Shown in pieces: positions 44,347 through 53,557 of a DNA stretch of 64,000 nucleotides. Every line of letters starts with the position of its first letter. Position 1 is the stretch's first letter. The stretch lies in assembly GCF_002355415.1 (NCBI RefSeq), contig NZ_AP014936.1, positions 744,001 through 808,000 of the forward strand. The letters run 5' to 3'. Under the pieces are notes generated by a model. The model saw only the letters and a list, made by a program, of their open reading frames with translations, was not told where the DNA came from and did no database searches. The DNA comes from Sulfurifustis variabilis. GTDB lineage: Bacteria; Pseudomonadota; Gammaproteobacteria; Acidiferrobacterales; Sulfurifustaceae. The translations under genes were made by a program, and so were the position numbers.

Positions 44347-45093
44347 GTGGACATCCCACGGATATTCAACATCAGTGAGAGTGCTCACCGCATTCACAAC
44401 CCGATCACACCCGAAAAGCTTGCTACTCTCGGCGCGGCGCTGCGCCTGGAAGCGGGGGCCCGAGTGCTCGACCTCGGCAGCGGTTCGGGGGAGATGCTGT
44501 GCACCTGGGCACGCGATCACGGCGTCAGCGGCACCGGCATCGACATGAGCCGGTTGTTCACCGAGCAGGCGAAACGCCGTGCTGAAGAACTCGGCGTCGC
44601 CGATCGAGTCAAGTTCATCCATGGCGATGCTGCGGGCTACGTCTCTGGCGAGAAGGTCGATGTTGCAGCCTGTCTCGGCGCCACGTGGATCGCCGGGGGA
44701 GTCGCCGGCACTATCGAGCTTCTGGCGCGGAGCCTGCGCCCCGGGGGGATCATCCTCGTCGGCGAGCCCTACTGGCGGCAGTTACCGCCGACGGAAGATG
44801 TGGCCAAGGGATGTCTTGCCCACTCAATTTCCGACTTTCTCATGCTTCCAGAACTTCTCGCGTCTTTCGGCCGACTTGGCTACGACGTCGTTGAAATGGT
44901 GCTGGCTGACCAGGACGGCTGGGACAGATACGAGGCGGCCAAATGGCTCACCATGCGCCGATGGCTTGAAGCCAATCCCGACGACGAGTTAGCGAAAGAG
45001 GTTCGAGCCAAACTGACCGTGGAACCCGAGCGTTACGCCGCTTACACGCGTGAATACCTGGGTTGGGGTGTGTTCGCGCTGATGCCGCGGTGA
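44347..45093 (+). CDS. Cassette gene: class I SAM-dependent methyltransferase
   Basis: The product is 248 aa with motif I VLDLGSGSGEMLCTWA, motif II GIDMSRLFTEQAKRRA and LRPGGIILVGEPYW, placing it among UbiE/type-11-like small-molecule methyltransferases. The substrate is unknown. The start is GTG at 44347. The long attC at 45206 lies 113 bp after its stop, and no own attC divides it from the previous gene. Confidence 0.88.
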   Translation: MDIPRIFNISESAHRIHNPITPEKLATLGAALRLEAGARVLDLGSGSGEMLCTWARDHGVSGTGIDMSRLFTEQAKRRAEELGVADRVKFIHGDAAGYVSGEKVDVAACLGATWIAGGVAGTIELLARSLRPGGIILVGEPYWRQLPPTEDVAKGCLAHSISDFLMLPELLASFGRLGYDVVEMVLADQDGWDRYEAAKWLTMRRWLEANPDDELAKEVRAKLTVEPERYAAYTREYLGWGVFALMPR

Positions 45094-45205
45094 TGCGTGG
45101 GCGCATCCGGCGGATCGTCAACGACTGTGCGGCGCAACAGCCGGTAGCTCGTCAAATTGCTTTCTTATGGTCCGTTATCCGTGCAGAAAGCTCTGCCTCA
45201 CGCAG

Positions 45206-45289
45206 CCCTAACAACGCCATGATGGACAGCCAAAAGCGCCCCTCCTTCGTCGCGTCACTTTCGGCTGCCGGTTATGGCGAGCGTTAGGC
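45206..45289 (+). other. attC site, second array, terminal
   Basis: The 84-bp site begins CCCTAAC and ends GTTAGGC, with AACGCCATGATGGACAGCC on one arm and GGCTGCCGGTTATGGCGAGC on the other. It closes the array; the next gene is chromosomal and on the opposite strand. Confidence 0.92.
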
Positions 45290-45348
45290 ACTAAAGCGAG
45301 GCGGGCGAGCCGGCGTCGGGCTCGGCCCGCCTTCCGCTTCTACGCACC

Positions 45349-45945
45349 TCACGCCCTCGGACGGGCCTCGGGCTTCTCGCCCGGTTTCGCCCGCGTTTCC
45401 TTCTGCTCGGCGCGGCCGAACAGCGCGATCATCTCGCGGTTGAACGCGGGGATGTCGTCGGGTTTGCGGCTGGAGACGAGGTTGCCGTCCACGACGACGT
45501 CCTGATCCACCCATTCGGCGCCGGCGTTGCGCAAATCGGTCTTGAGCGAGGGCCAGGAGGCGATGCGCCGGCCGCGTGCCTGGCCGGCTTCGATGATCGT
45601 CCACGGCCCGTGGCAGATCGCAGCGACCGGCTTGCCGGCGTCGAAGAAGGCCTTCACGAACTCGACCGCCTTCGGTTTCATCCGCAGGAAATCGGGATTC
45701 ATCACGCCGCCCGGCAGCAGCAACGCGTCGAACTCCTCCGCCCGCGCCTGCGGGAGCGGGACGTCCACCGGCACGTGTTCGCCCCACTCGGTGTGCTTCC
45801 ATCCGCGCACCTTTCCCTCCTGCGGCGACACGATGCTCGTCGCGGCGCCGGCCTCCTCGAGCGCCTGTTTCGGCCTGGCCAGCTCCACCTGCTCGAAGCC
45901 GTTGTCGACCAGAATCGCGACCCGCAATCCATCGAGTTCTGCCAT
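45349..45945 (-). CDS. DJ-1/PfpI-family glutamine-amidotransferase-like protein
   Basis: The product is 198 aa with the nucleophile elbow AAICHGPW (catalytic Cys) and an acidic residue in ILVDNGFEQVEL. The C-terminal region RKPDDIPAFNREMIALF is typical of the YhbO/PfpI group. These proteins act as general stress proteins, proposed deglycases or chaperones. The ATG at 45945 has AGGAGGG upstream. Confidence 0.92.
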   Translation of the reverse strand: MAELDGLRVAILVDNGFEQVELARPKQALEEAGAATSIVSPQEGKVRGWKHTEWGEHVPVDVPLPQARAEEFDALLLPGGVMNPDFLRMKPKAVEFVKAFFDAGKPVAAICHGPWTIIEAGQARGRRIASWPSLKTDLRNAGAEWVDQDVVVDGNLVSSRKPDDIPAFNREMIALFGRAEQKETRAKPGEKPEARPRA

Positions 45946-46112
45946 GGTATCCCTCCTGCTTCGGTGTCTCGGGAAAACCGGTTGGGCCAAGCGGGAGGGC
46001 GGAGGTTCGGATCCGGTTTCCGTCTTCAGTGCCCGCAGACGAGACGTGCTTGTCATCGTGCCGGGACGGTGCTGTCATGGTCCGCGGCCGATCGAAGAAG
46101 GGTCCGCAAATC

Positions 46113-46928
46113 ATGCCCGAGCTGCCGGACGTCGAGGTCTATCGCCGCGAGCTGCAATCGAAGGCGCTCAACCAGCGCATCGCGGCCGTCGACGTGAAGA
46201 GCCCGCGCATCCTCGGGCGCTTCCCCGCCAAACGCTTCATCGACGGCCTGCGGGGACGGCGCCTCACCGGGACGCAACGGCACGGCAAGCGGCTCTACGC
46301 GACGCTCGACGGCGGCGGCGTGCTCGCGCTGCATTTCGGCATGACGGGCGGGCTGCGCTACTTCGCCGGCGAGGATCCGGAGCCGGCGTTCGATCGCGTG
46401 CGCATCGACTTCGAGAACGGCAGACACCTCGGCTACTACAACCGCCGGATGATCGGTCGCGTGGCGCTGCTCGACGACGCGCAGGCGGACATCGCGGCGC
46501 GCGAGCTCGGTCCGGACGCGCTCGACCTCGATCCTGAGACGTTCCGCGAGCGCCTGGCGGGCAGCCGCGGAGCGATCAAGTCCGTGCTCATGGACCAGAC
46601 GGCGATCGCGGGCATCGGCAACATCTACGCGGACGAAATCCTGTTCCAGGCGCGCGTGCACCCGCAGGCGCGGACGGCCGAGCTCGACGCGGCGACGATC
46701 CGGCGCATTCACAAGACCATGCAGGCGGTATTGAAGAAGGCGATCGAGCGGGGCGCCGAGCCGGAACGCCTTCCGCGGAATTTCCTGATCCCCCGCCGCG
46801 AGGCCGGCGAGACGTGTCCCGCCTGCGGCGGCAGGATCGCGCGCGTCGCCGTCGGCGGACGCTCGACCTACTTCTGTCCGCGCTGTCAGCCGAAGCCGAA
46901 GTCGCCAGGGAGGAGCCGCAAACGGTAG
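46113..46928 (+). CDS. Fpg/Nei-family DNA glycosylase
   Basis: The product is 271 aa with the N-terminal catalytic PELPDVEVYRR (after removal of Met), the lysine region RHGKRLYATL, the H2TH segment IAGIGNIYADEILFQARVHP and a C-terminal zinc finger with CPACGG and CPRCQ. It should excise oxidised bases such as 8-oxoguanine or oxidised pyrimidines. PELPDVE is a little unusual next to PELPEVE, so Fpg versus Nei cannot be decided. Confidence 0.92.
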   Translation: MPELPDVEVYRRELQSKALNQRIAAVDVKSPRILGRFPAKRFIDGLRGRRLTGTQRHGKRLYATLDGGGVLALHFGMTGGLRYFAGEDPEPAFDRVRIDFENGRHLGYYNRRMIGRVALLDDAQADIAARELGPDALDLDPETFRERLAGSRGAIKSVLMDQTAIAGIGNIYADEILFQARVHPQARTAELDAATIRRIHKTMQAVLKKAIERGAEPERLPRNFLIPRREAGETCPACGGRIARVAVGGRSTYFCPRCQPKPKSPGRSRKR

Positions 46929-47002
46929 GCAGGAACGGTTCCCGTCCCGCTTTGTCCCATCAGACAAGGCCGGAGCGGCCGAAACACGGGAAGGAGCCAT
47001 TC

Positions 47003-47295
47003 ATGGAGGGGAAGGAGCGCCAGCAGATCGCCGGCCAGCCGCAGTCCAACCACTTCGAGCAGATCGACCCGCATCGGGCAGATCAGCACGAGCCCGCGGG
47101 GAACAGCCCCGACCGCGACGACCTCAATCTCGAGGGGGCAAAGCGGCACCCAACCCGATCCCCGAAAATCCCGACACGACCGATCCTGGTCTCACGCCCC
47201 AGCCGCCCAATCCCGGCCTGGTCCCGGCGGGCGGATACCCGGAGCCGTCCGGCGGCAAGAAGCACGCCGGGTCGGGCAGCCGGTCGGAAGACTAG
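47003..47295 (+). pseudogene. Small hydrophilic protein gene with a frameshift
   Basis: From ATG 47003 (GGAG upstream) the frame reads MEGKERQQIAGQPQSNHFEQ and on to DDLNLEGAKR. At about 47141-47156 coherent protein sequence moves to the -1 frame: NPIPENPDTTDPGLTPQPPN, PGLVPAGGYPEPSGG, ending at 47295. The second part is proline-rich and disordered. A one-base indel would restore a 97-residue protein that I do not recognise. It could also be a sequencing error. Confidence 0.55.
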
Positions 47296-47422
47296 CGCGG
47301 AGTAACCACGGCCGGCCGCGGGTTGATTCCCGCCGAGCCGGCCCTTACCTATCCGGCGCGGCGGCTCGCCGGTCGGAAATCGGCGCCCGCCTCCGCTTCA
47401 TGCCATCCAGGGAAGCGACGAC

Positions 47423-48472
47423 ATGAGGATCGCGCAGGTTGCCCCGCTCTACGAGAGTGTCCCGCCGAAGACCTACGGGGGGACCGAACGGGTGGTCTCC
47501 TATCTCGTGGAGGAGCTGGTGCGGCAGGGCCACGAGGTGACCCTCTACGCGTCCGGCGACTCCACGACGAGCGCGCGGCTCGAACCGATCGTGCCGCGGG
47601 CGCTCCGCCTCGAACCGTCGTGCATCGATCCCCTCGCGCATCACGTGCGGATGATGGAGAAGGTGATGCAGCGCGCGGCCGAGTTCGACGTGGTGCACTT
47701 CCACTGCGACTACCTGCACTTTCCCCTGGTCCGGCTGCTCGACGTTCCCCACGTGACGACGCTTCACGGCCGGCTCGACATCCCCGATCTCGCGCCCCTG
47801 TACCGGGAGTTCAGCGACATGCCGGTGGTCTCGATCGGCCACCATCAGCGCGCGCCGCTGCCGTTCGCGAACTGGGTGGCGACCGTGCACCACGGCATAC
47901 CCGATCACCTCTACCGCGTGCATCCGAAACCGGGCAAGTACCTGGCCTTCCTCGGCCGCATCTCTCCGGAAAAGCGGGTCGACCGCGCGATCGAGATCGC
48001 CGCGCGCGCGGGCATGGAGCTGCGGATCGCCGCGAAGGTGGACCGGGTCGATCGCGAGTACTTCGAGAGCCGCATCCGGCCGCTCCTGCAGGAACGGTTC
48101 GTCCGCTTTGTCGGGGAGATCGGCGAAAGCGAAAAGGAACGGTTCCTCGGCGAGGCGTACGCGCTGCTCTTTCCCATCGATTGGCCCGAGCCGTTCGGGC
48201 TCGTCACCATCGAGGCGATAGCGTGCGGCACGCCGGTGATCGCCTGGCGGCGCGGCTCGGTGCCGGAAATCCTGCGCGACGGCGAGACGGGGTACATCGT
48301 CGACAGCCTCGAGCAGGCGGTGGCCGCCGTGGAGCGTGTCTCCCGGATCGACCGCAATCGCTGCCGGCGCGTCTTCGAGGAGCGTTTCTCGGCCCGCCGC
48401 ATGGCGCGCGACTATCTCGCGGTCTACCAGGCGGTCCGCGCCGCCTCGCCGGTGCGCCAGTCCGTGGCCTGA
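47423..48472 (+). CDS. Family 4 glycosyltransferase
   Basis: The product is 349 aa with a GT-B fold. The N-terminal PPKTYGGTERVVSYLVEELV and the C-terminal donor-binding motif EPFGLVTIEAIACGTPVIAW (E-x7-E) are clear. It lies 5 bp before the debranching-enzyme gene, so the pair is one operon, probably in alpha-glucan or trehalose-like sugar metabolism under stress. The acceptor is unknown. Confidence 0.9.
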   Translation: MRIAQVAPLYESVPPKTYGGTERVVSYLVEELVRQGHEVTLYASGDSTTSARLEPIVPRALRLEPSCIDPLAHHVRMMEKVMQRAAEFDVVHFHCDYLHFPLVRLLDVPHVTTLHGRLDIPDLAPLYREFSDMPVVSIGHHQRAPLPFANWVATVHHGIPDHLYRVHPKPGKYLAFLGRISPEKRVDRAIEIAARAGMELRIAAKVDRVDREYFESRIRPLLQERFVRFVGEIGESEKERFLGEAYALLFPIDWPEPFGLVTIEAIACGTPVIAWRRGSVPEILRDGETGYIVDSLEQAVAAVERVSRIDRNRCRRVFEERFSARRMARDYLAVYQAVRAASPVRQSVA

Positions 48473-48477
48473 CCTCG

Positions 48478-50640
48478 ATGGAGGAAATCCTCCAGATCGG
48501 CGACCGCTGGTACGTCCTGGCCACGACGGCGCGCGCCGGCGACCGCACGCGCGTGCTCAAGCACGGCGATACCTTCGCGGTCTTCGACCGGAACGGCGAC
48601 ATCCATCCCTACGGCGCCGGCGACCTGGGCGTCTACCACGACGGCACGCGCTTCCTCTCGCATTTCGAGCTGCGCGTCAACGGCGAGCGGCCGATGCTGC
48701 TGCACTCGACGCTCAAGCAGGACAACAGCCTGCTGGTCGTCGACCTCACCACGCCCGATCTCTACGAGGCGGACCGGATCCTCATCCGAAAGGGAACGCT
48801 GCATCTCTTCCGCGGCAAGCTCCTGCACGAGGGGGTGCACTACGAGCACGTGCGCGTGGTGAACTACGGGCAGGAGCCGATCGACGTCGGGCTCGACCTG
48901 CGCTTCGGCTGCGACTACGCGGACATCTTCGAGGTCCGCGGCGTGCGGCGGGAGCGGCGCGGGGAACCGCTCCCGGTCGAGCACCGCGAGCGGGCGCTCG
49001 TCCTCGGCTATCGCGGGCTCGACGGGGTGGTGCGCCGCACCCGCATTACGCTGAGCGACGCGCCGGACGGCCACGCCGACGGAAGCGTGCACTACGCGCT
49101 GCGCCTCGCGCCGCGCGCGCAGCGGGACCTGTACGCGTCGGTCGCCTGCGAGTACGAGGAACGGGCGCCGGCCGTCATCAGCTACGACCGCGCGCTCGCG
49201 AAGGTCGAGGAGGAGCTCGCCGCGTCGGCGGCGGCGGCGCGGGTGTACACGTCGAACGAGCAGTTCAACGACTGGACGAACCGCTCGTTCGCCGACATGC
49301 GCATGCTGATCAGCCATACGCCGGAGGGCCGGTATCCCTATGCCGGCGTACCGTGGTACAGCACGCCCTTCGGGCGCGACGGCATCCTCGCGGCGATGCA
49401 GATGCTCCTCCTCGACCCGGATCTCGCGCGCGGCGTGCTGGCGTACCTCGGCGCGCGGCAGGCCGAGGCGATGGACCCCGCGTGCGACGCCGAGCCCGGG
49501 AAGGTCCTGCACGAGACCCGGCGCGGGGAGATGGCCGCGCTCCGGGAAGTGCCGTTCGGGCGCTACTACGGGAGCGTGGATGCCACGCCGCTGTACGTGG
49601 TGCTCGCCGGCGCCTACTACGAGCGCACCGGCGACCGGGATTTCATCGAACAGATTCGCGGCCCGATCGAGCGCGCGCTCGCCTGGATCGACTGGTACGG
49701 CGATGCGGACGGCGACGGTTTTGTCGAGTACGTGCGCCACAGCGCGAACGGGCTCGTGCAGCAGGGGTGGAAGGACTCCGAGGACTCTGTGTTCCACGCC
49801 GACGGGAGCATGGCGCGCGGCCCGATCGCGCTGTGCGAGGTGCAGGGCTACGTGTACGCGGCGAAGCTCGCGGCCGCGCGCCTTTTCGGTCTGCTCGGCG
49901 AGAAGAAAACGGCCCGCGCGCTCGCGGAAGCGGCCGCGGTGCTCAAGAGCCGGTTCGGGCAGGCGTTCTGGTGCGAGGACATCGACACCTACGCGCTCGC
50001 CCTCGACGGCGACAAGACCCCGTGCCGGGTCCAGGCCTCGAACGCCGGGCACGCGCTCGCCATGGGGATCGCGACGCCCGAGCACGCGAGCCGCATCGGT
50101 CCGCTGCTCCTGTCGGAGGCGTTCTACAGCGGCTGGGGCGTGCGGACGCTGGCGCACGGCGAGCGGCGCTACAATCCGATGTCGTACCACAACGGCTCGA
50201 TCTGGCCCCACGACAACGCGCTCATCGCGCTCGGGCTCGCGCGTTACGGCCTCAAGGACCTCGCGCTCGAGGTCCTGACCGGGCTCTTCGACGCCACCAT
50301 CGTGATGGACCTGCACCGTCTGCCCGAGCTGTTCTGCGGCTTCGAGCGCCTGCCCGGGCAGGCGCCGACGCTCTACCCGGTCGCGTGCTCGCCGCAGGCG
50401 TGGGCGAGCGGCGCGGTGTTCCAGCTGCTGCAGGCCTGCCTCGGCATCAGCTTCTCGGCCGAAAAGCCGCAGCTGCGATTCGACCACCCGGTCCTGCCCG
50501 AATACCTGCACTGGGTCGAGCTCCACAACGTGCCGGTCGGCGACGGGCAGCTGGATCTGGTGGTGCGGCGCCATGCCCAGGACGTGTCGGTGAGCGTGCT
50601 GCGGAAGGACGGGGATATCGAGGTGGCGGTGATCGTGTAG
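48478..50640 (+). CDS. Amylo-alpha-1,6-glucosidase (glycogen debranching-type) protein
   Basis: The product is 720 aa. The N-terminal domain (HPYGAGDLGVYHDGTRFLSH) is the GDE N-terminal beta-sandwich. The C-terminal (alpha/alpha)6 barrel has WYSTPFGRDGILAAMQMLL, GWKDSEDSVFHADG with the catalytic acidic pair, and YHNGSIWPHDNALIALGL. Such proteins debranch glycogen or act on related glucosides. It is co-transcribed with the GT4 gene and complements the phosphorylase at 40784. Confidence 0.9.
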   Translation: MEEILQIGDRWYVLATTARAGDRTRVLKHGDTFAVFDRNGDIHPYGAGDLGVYHDGTRFLSHFELRVNGERPMLLHSTLKQDNSLLVVDLTTPDLYEADRILIRKGTLHLFRGKLLHEGVHYEHVRVVNYGQEPIDVGLDLRFGCDYADIFEVRGVRRERRGEPLPVEHRERALVLGYRGLDGVVRRTRITLSDAPDGHADGSVHYALRLAPRAQRDLYASVACEYEERAPAVISYDRALAKVEEELAASAAAARVYTSNEQFNDWTNRSFADMRMLISHTPEGRYPYAGVPWYSTPFGRDGILAAMQMLLLDPDLARGVLAYLGARQAEAMDPACDAEPGKVLHETRRGEMAALREVPFGRYYGSVDATPLYVVLAGAYYERTGDRDFIEQIRGPIERALAWIDWYGDADGDGFVEYVRHSANGLVQQGWKDSEDSVFHADGSMARGPIALCEVQGYVYAAKLAAARLFGLLGEKKTARALAEAAAVLKSRFGQAFWCEDIDTYALALDGDKTPCRVQASNAGHALAMGIATPEHASRIGPLLLSEAFYSGWGVRTLAHGERRYNPMSYHNGSIWPHDNALIALGLARYGLKDLALEVLTGLFDATIVMDLHRLPELFCGFERLPGQAPTLYPVACSPQAWASGAVFQLLQACLGISFSAEKPQLRFDHPVLPEYLHWVELHNVPVGDGQLDLVVRRHAQDVSVSVLRKDGDIEVAVIV

Positions 50641-50702
50641 GGAATAGAACCGCGGCGTCGCCAGTCTTGTTACCATCATTCGCGCTTTATGCGGGGTGCC
50701 CG

Positions 50703-51509
50703 ATGAAGACGCGCTGTGCGGTATTCGCCATCGCCGGGTGGCTGCTTCCGGCAGCCGCCATCGGCGCGCCGGCCTTCGACGTCTCGCGCCTCGATGAGCC
50801 GGCCGAGGCGGGACCGCTCGTCCGGGAGGCGGAGGAGTACACGCGGGGTCTCCGGCACGAGCCGAAGAGCGCGGTGCTGCATGCCCGGCGGGGCGCGACG
50901 TACTTCAGGCTGCGGGAGTTCGACCGGGCGATCGAGGACTTCACGCGCGCGATCGCGCTCGACGCGCGCCTCGACGAGGCCTGGTTCGGCCGGGGCATGG
51001 CGCGCGGGCGCAGCGGCGACCTGGAAGGCGCCGTGGCGGATCTCGGCGTCTACATCGAGCGGCATCCGCGCAGCTCCGTCGCCTACACCAAGCGCGGCAT
51101 ACGCCACCTCTGGAACGGCGATCTCGACCGGGCGGAAGCGGATTTCGAGCGCGCGATCGAGATCGATCCGCGCAACGCCGAGGCGCACGACGATCTCGGC
51201 GTCATCCACGCGCAGCGCGGCGACTATGCCGGCGCCGAGCGGCACTTTCGGGCGACGATCGAGCACGACCCGAGCTACCAGAAAGCGCACCACAACCTGG
51301 CGATGGTGCACTACATCCAGGATCGCAACCTGCCGGCTTTGCAGGCGGTCGAGCGGTCGCTTCGGCTGAGGCCCGACGCGCGCGACTCGCTGCTCCTGAA
51401 GAGCGCGATACTCGAGGCGCTCGGCCGGCCGCGCGAGGCCCAGGCGGCGCGCGAAGAGGCGGAGTTCCTGCCGCCGGGAGACAGTTCCGAGCGCATGTCC
51501 GTGCGTTGA
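50703..51509 (+). CDS. Secreted tetratricopeptide-repeat protein
   Basis: The product is 268 aa with a signal peptide (CAVFAIAGWLLPAAAIGAPA) and about five TPR units (FRLREFDRAIEDFTRAIALD, WNGDLDRAEADFERAIEIDP, AQRGDYAGAERHFRATIEHD). It should be a periplasmic protein-interaction scaffold. The partner is unknown. Confidence 0.88.
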   Translation: MKTRCAVFAIAGWLLPAAAIGAPAFDVSRLDEPAEAGPLVREAEEYTRGLRHEPKSAVLHARRGATYFRLREFDRAIEDFTRAIALDARLDEAWFGRGMARGRSGDLEGAVADLGVYIERHPRSSVAYTKRGIRHLWNGDLDRAEADFERAIEIDPRNAEAHDDLGVIHAQRGDYAGAERHFRATIEHDPSYQKAHHNLAMVHYIQDRNLPALQAVERSLRLRPDARDSLLLKSAILEALGRPREAQAAREEAEFLPPGDSSERMSVR

Positions 51510-51528
51510 ACCGTCCGAAGGAGGAGCC

Positions 51529-52158
51529 GTGAAAAGAACGCGATGGGGTCTGGCGGCCGTGCTGCTCGCCGCCGCGGGAGGCGTGTCCGCGCAAGGAGTG
51601 AGCGTGCAGGTCGACGACGAGCGGGTGAGGCGATCGAACGACTTCGTGGACAAGCTGCTGCACCTGCACGAACAGGCCCTCGCCGGCCGATCCTGGGAGA
51701 GCAGCGAGCGGCTCGGCGGCTACAAGGACCTGCCCGAGTTCTACCGCGAGGTCACCTACCGCGACGCGCGGAGCGGCCGCGTTCTGAGCCGGGTGCAACG
51801 CGAGCGCGCCCATCCCGAGCGCGTGCACGGCGTGGAGGTCTACGTGTACGACGGGGACGGGCGGCTCGTGCGCGACTACTTCGCGTGGTACCTGCCGCTT
51901 TATCGCAACGCCCCGCGCCAGACCCACATCAACCTGTACACGCACGCCGACGACCTGCGGGGCTGGCGACAGTTCGACGGCTCGGGACTCCGCGTCTACG
52001 AAAAGTGCACGGCGGGCGAGAAGGTCCTGGTCGAGTACTGGGACGACGAGATCAGCCGGGCGGAGGACGACCCGGCGAGCGTCATGCACACGCCGATCTA
52101 CGCGCGCTGCTTCGCCGGGCTGCCGGAGAGCGTGGCGGCGTTCGAGCTGCTCGACTGA
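51529..52158 (+). CDS. Secreted protein of unknown function
   Basis: The product is 209 aa with a signal peptide (WGLAAVLLAAAGGVSAQG). The mature part is charged and aromatic (VEVYVYDGDGRLVRDYFAWY, LPLYRNAPRQTHINLYTHAD) with two cysteines. I do not recognise a domain. It lies 19 bp after the TPR gene with GGAGGAG before the ATG, so the two are likely co-expressed. Confidence 0.75.
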   Translation: MKRTRWGLAAVLLAAAGGVSAQGVSVQVDDERVRRSNDFVDKLLHLHEQALAGRSWESSERLGGYKDLPEFYREVTYRDARSGRVLSRVQRERAHPERVHGVEVYVYDGDGRLVRDYFAWYLPLYRNAPRQTHINLYTHADDLRGWRQFDGSGLRVYEKCTAGEKVLVEYWDDEISRAEDDPASVMHTPIYARCFAGLPESVAAFELLD

Positions 52159-52174
52159 GGGCTCGACTGCGCCT

Positions 52175-52693
52175 CTAGCGGTTGGTCAGGTGCGGCCAGG
52201 CGAAGCGATGCAGGATGCCGATGAACATGGTGTCGACATCCTCGTCGGCCTCCCGCAGGAAGTGCCTGGTGTACTCGAGCGTGATGGCGGTGTTGGGCGA
52301 CCCGTAAAGCGCCATGCCGAGGCCGGCGGCAGGCCCGTCGTCGTTGTCGATGGTTCCGAGATCCACCAGGTCGCCGCTGTACTTGAAGTAGGAATAGCCG
52401 CCCAGCGCGTAGAGCTCGAAGTTCCCGTAGCGCAGGTGCGCGCGCAGGTGCGCCGCCGCGTGGTAGTCGACCTGGAAGAGCTCGTCTTTCTCGCCCGCCG
52501 CGATACGCGCCTGAAACGCCAGCCACCTGCCGAGGGTGTGGCCGAGATCGATGCCCAGCCCGGTCTGGTCCTCGCCCTCGAACTTCCACAGGTGCAGGTT
52601 GTAGTACCAGGGGCGCGCCTCCTGCGCCTGCGCGGCGCAGGCGACCGCGAGGAAGCCCGTCGCGACCAGAGCTCTTGTTATTCTGCCGAACAT
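52175..52693 (-). CDS. Predicted outer-membrane beta-barrel protein
   Basis: The product is 172 aa with a signal peptide (ALVATGFLAVACAAQAQE). Alternating-residue strands follow (GIDLGHTLGRWLAFQARIAA, FELYALGGYSYFKYSGDLVD, ITLEYTRHFL), a pattern of small eight-stranded porin-like barrels. The function is unknown. It converges on the secreted-protein gene to its left. Confidence 0.78.
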   Translation of the reverse strand: MFGRITRALVATGFLAVACAAQAQEARPWYYNLHLWKFEGEDQTGLGIDLGHTLGRWLAFQARIAAGEKDELFQVDYHAAAHLRAHLRYGNFELYALGGYSYFKYSGDLVDLGTIDNDDGPAAGLGMALYGSPNTAITLEYTRHFLREADEDVDTMFIGILHRFAWPHLTNR

Positions 52694-52777
52694 CAATCGT
52701 CCTCCCGTAAAGGTGTGGGGCTCCCCGAGCCCGTGAGCCAAGCATAGACGACGGCCGGAGCACGGCAAAAGCGCGGT

Positions 52778-53449
52778 TCAGGTCCCCGGGTCGGCCGGGC
52801 GAGCGGCGCTGAGCGTCGCGACCCCCTCGGCCGCCACCTCGCGCACGCCGGGGTCGGCGTCCCGGGCGAGGCGCGCGAGTATCGGCGGCACGCGCGGGTC
52901 GCGGGTGAGGGCGAGGAAGTGCGCGGCGTCTCCGCGGATGCGCGCCTCCGGGCTCTCCGCGAGCCGGGCGAGCGGCTCGACGAGCCGGGCGAGCACCGGG
53001 CTGCCCTGCATGCCCTCGAGGAGGGCGCCGATGCCGAGGCGCACGTGCAGGTCCGTCTCCGTGTCGCCGAGCAGGAGCGCGAGCGCGTCCAGGTGCACGC
53101 TGTCCTGGTTCACAAGGTCCGTCACCTTCGCGAGCTCCCCGGTCGCGAGCAGCTCGCTCAGGTACGCCGCCGCGCCTTCCGGCGTGCCGGTACGCTCGGC
53201 CCATTGCTTCAGCTCGGCTTCGGAGCGCAGCCCGTCGAGCTCGTACGGGCCGAGCCGGACCCACGGCACCGAGCGCACCTTGTGACGAGCCGCGGCCTCG
53301 GGGTGCTGGTCGAGGTTGATCACCTCGAGGCGGCCGATCTCTCCCGTCTTCACGAGCTCGCTCAGTCCCTTCAGGACGGTGGGGCAGAAGGGGCAGGCCG
53401 AGGTGAGCAGCAGCAAGGCGTCGGGCGCGCGGCGCGGGGAGGCGGTCAT
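52778..53449 (-). CDS. Thioredoxin-fold protein fused to HEAT repeats
   Basis: The product is 223 aa. Residues 10-85 form a glutaredoxin/thioredoxin-3-like domain with SACPFCPTVLKGL (C19, C22) and the cis-Pro loop VRSVPWVRLG. Residues 130-223 are HEAT/PBS-type helical repeats (PLARLAESPEARIRGDAAHF, LARLARDADPGVREVAAEGV). It could reduce specific partners captured by the HEAT part. The start at 53449 excludes a non-domain extension. Confidence 0.82.
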   Translation of the reverse strand: MTASPRRAPDALLLLTSACPFCPTVLKGLSELVKTGEIGRLEVINLDQHPEAAARHKVRSVPWVRLGPYELDGLRSEAELKQWAERTGTPEGAAAYLSELLATGELAKVTDLVNQDSVHLDALALLLGDTETDLHVRLGIGALLEGMQGSPVLARLVEPLARLAESPEARIRGDAAHFLALTRDPRVPPILARLARDADPGVREVAAEGVATLSAARPADPGT

Positions 53450-53507
53450 CGTGGCGTTCCTTTCGAAGTCCGGAGAGTGTCGGCCGGTGTCGCGGGAAGT
53501 GCAACCC

Positions 53508-53536
53508 AAAAAAAAAGGCCGGGAAAGCCCGGCCCG
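53508..53536 (-). terminator. Rho-independent terminator of the fasciclin gene
   Basis: On the - strand CGGGCCGGG and CCCGGCC pair around CTTT, followed by a run of nine T. It lies 22 bp after the fasciclin stop. Confidence 0.9.
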
Positions 53537-53557
53537 AATCACCACAGGGAAGGATGG

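Larger units (their letters stand above)
42556..45289 (+). mobile_element. Second cassette array with its own attI copy and no integrase
   Basis: An attI homologue (42556-42664) is followed by cassette genes all on the + strand, with clear attC sites at 42973, 43394 and 45206 and a collapsed one at 43877. No intI or remnant lies in the 86 bp between glgP and this attI. Because the attI sequence is so like that of the integron at 16.3 kb, the integrase there could act on it in trans. The array is inverted relative to the first. Confidence 0.85.
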
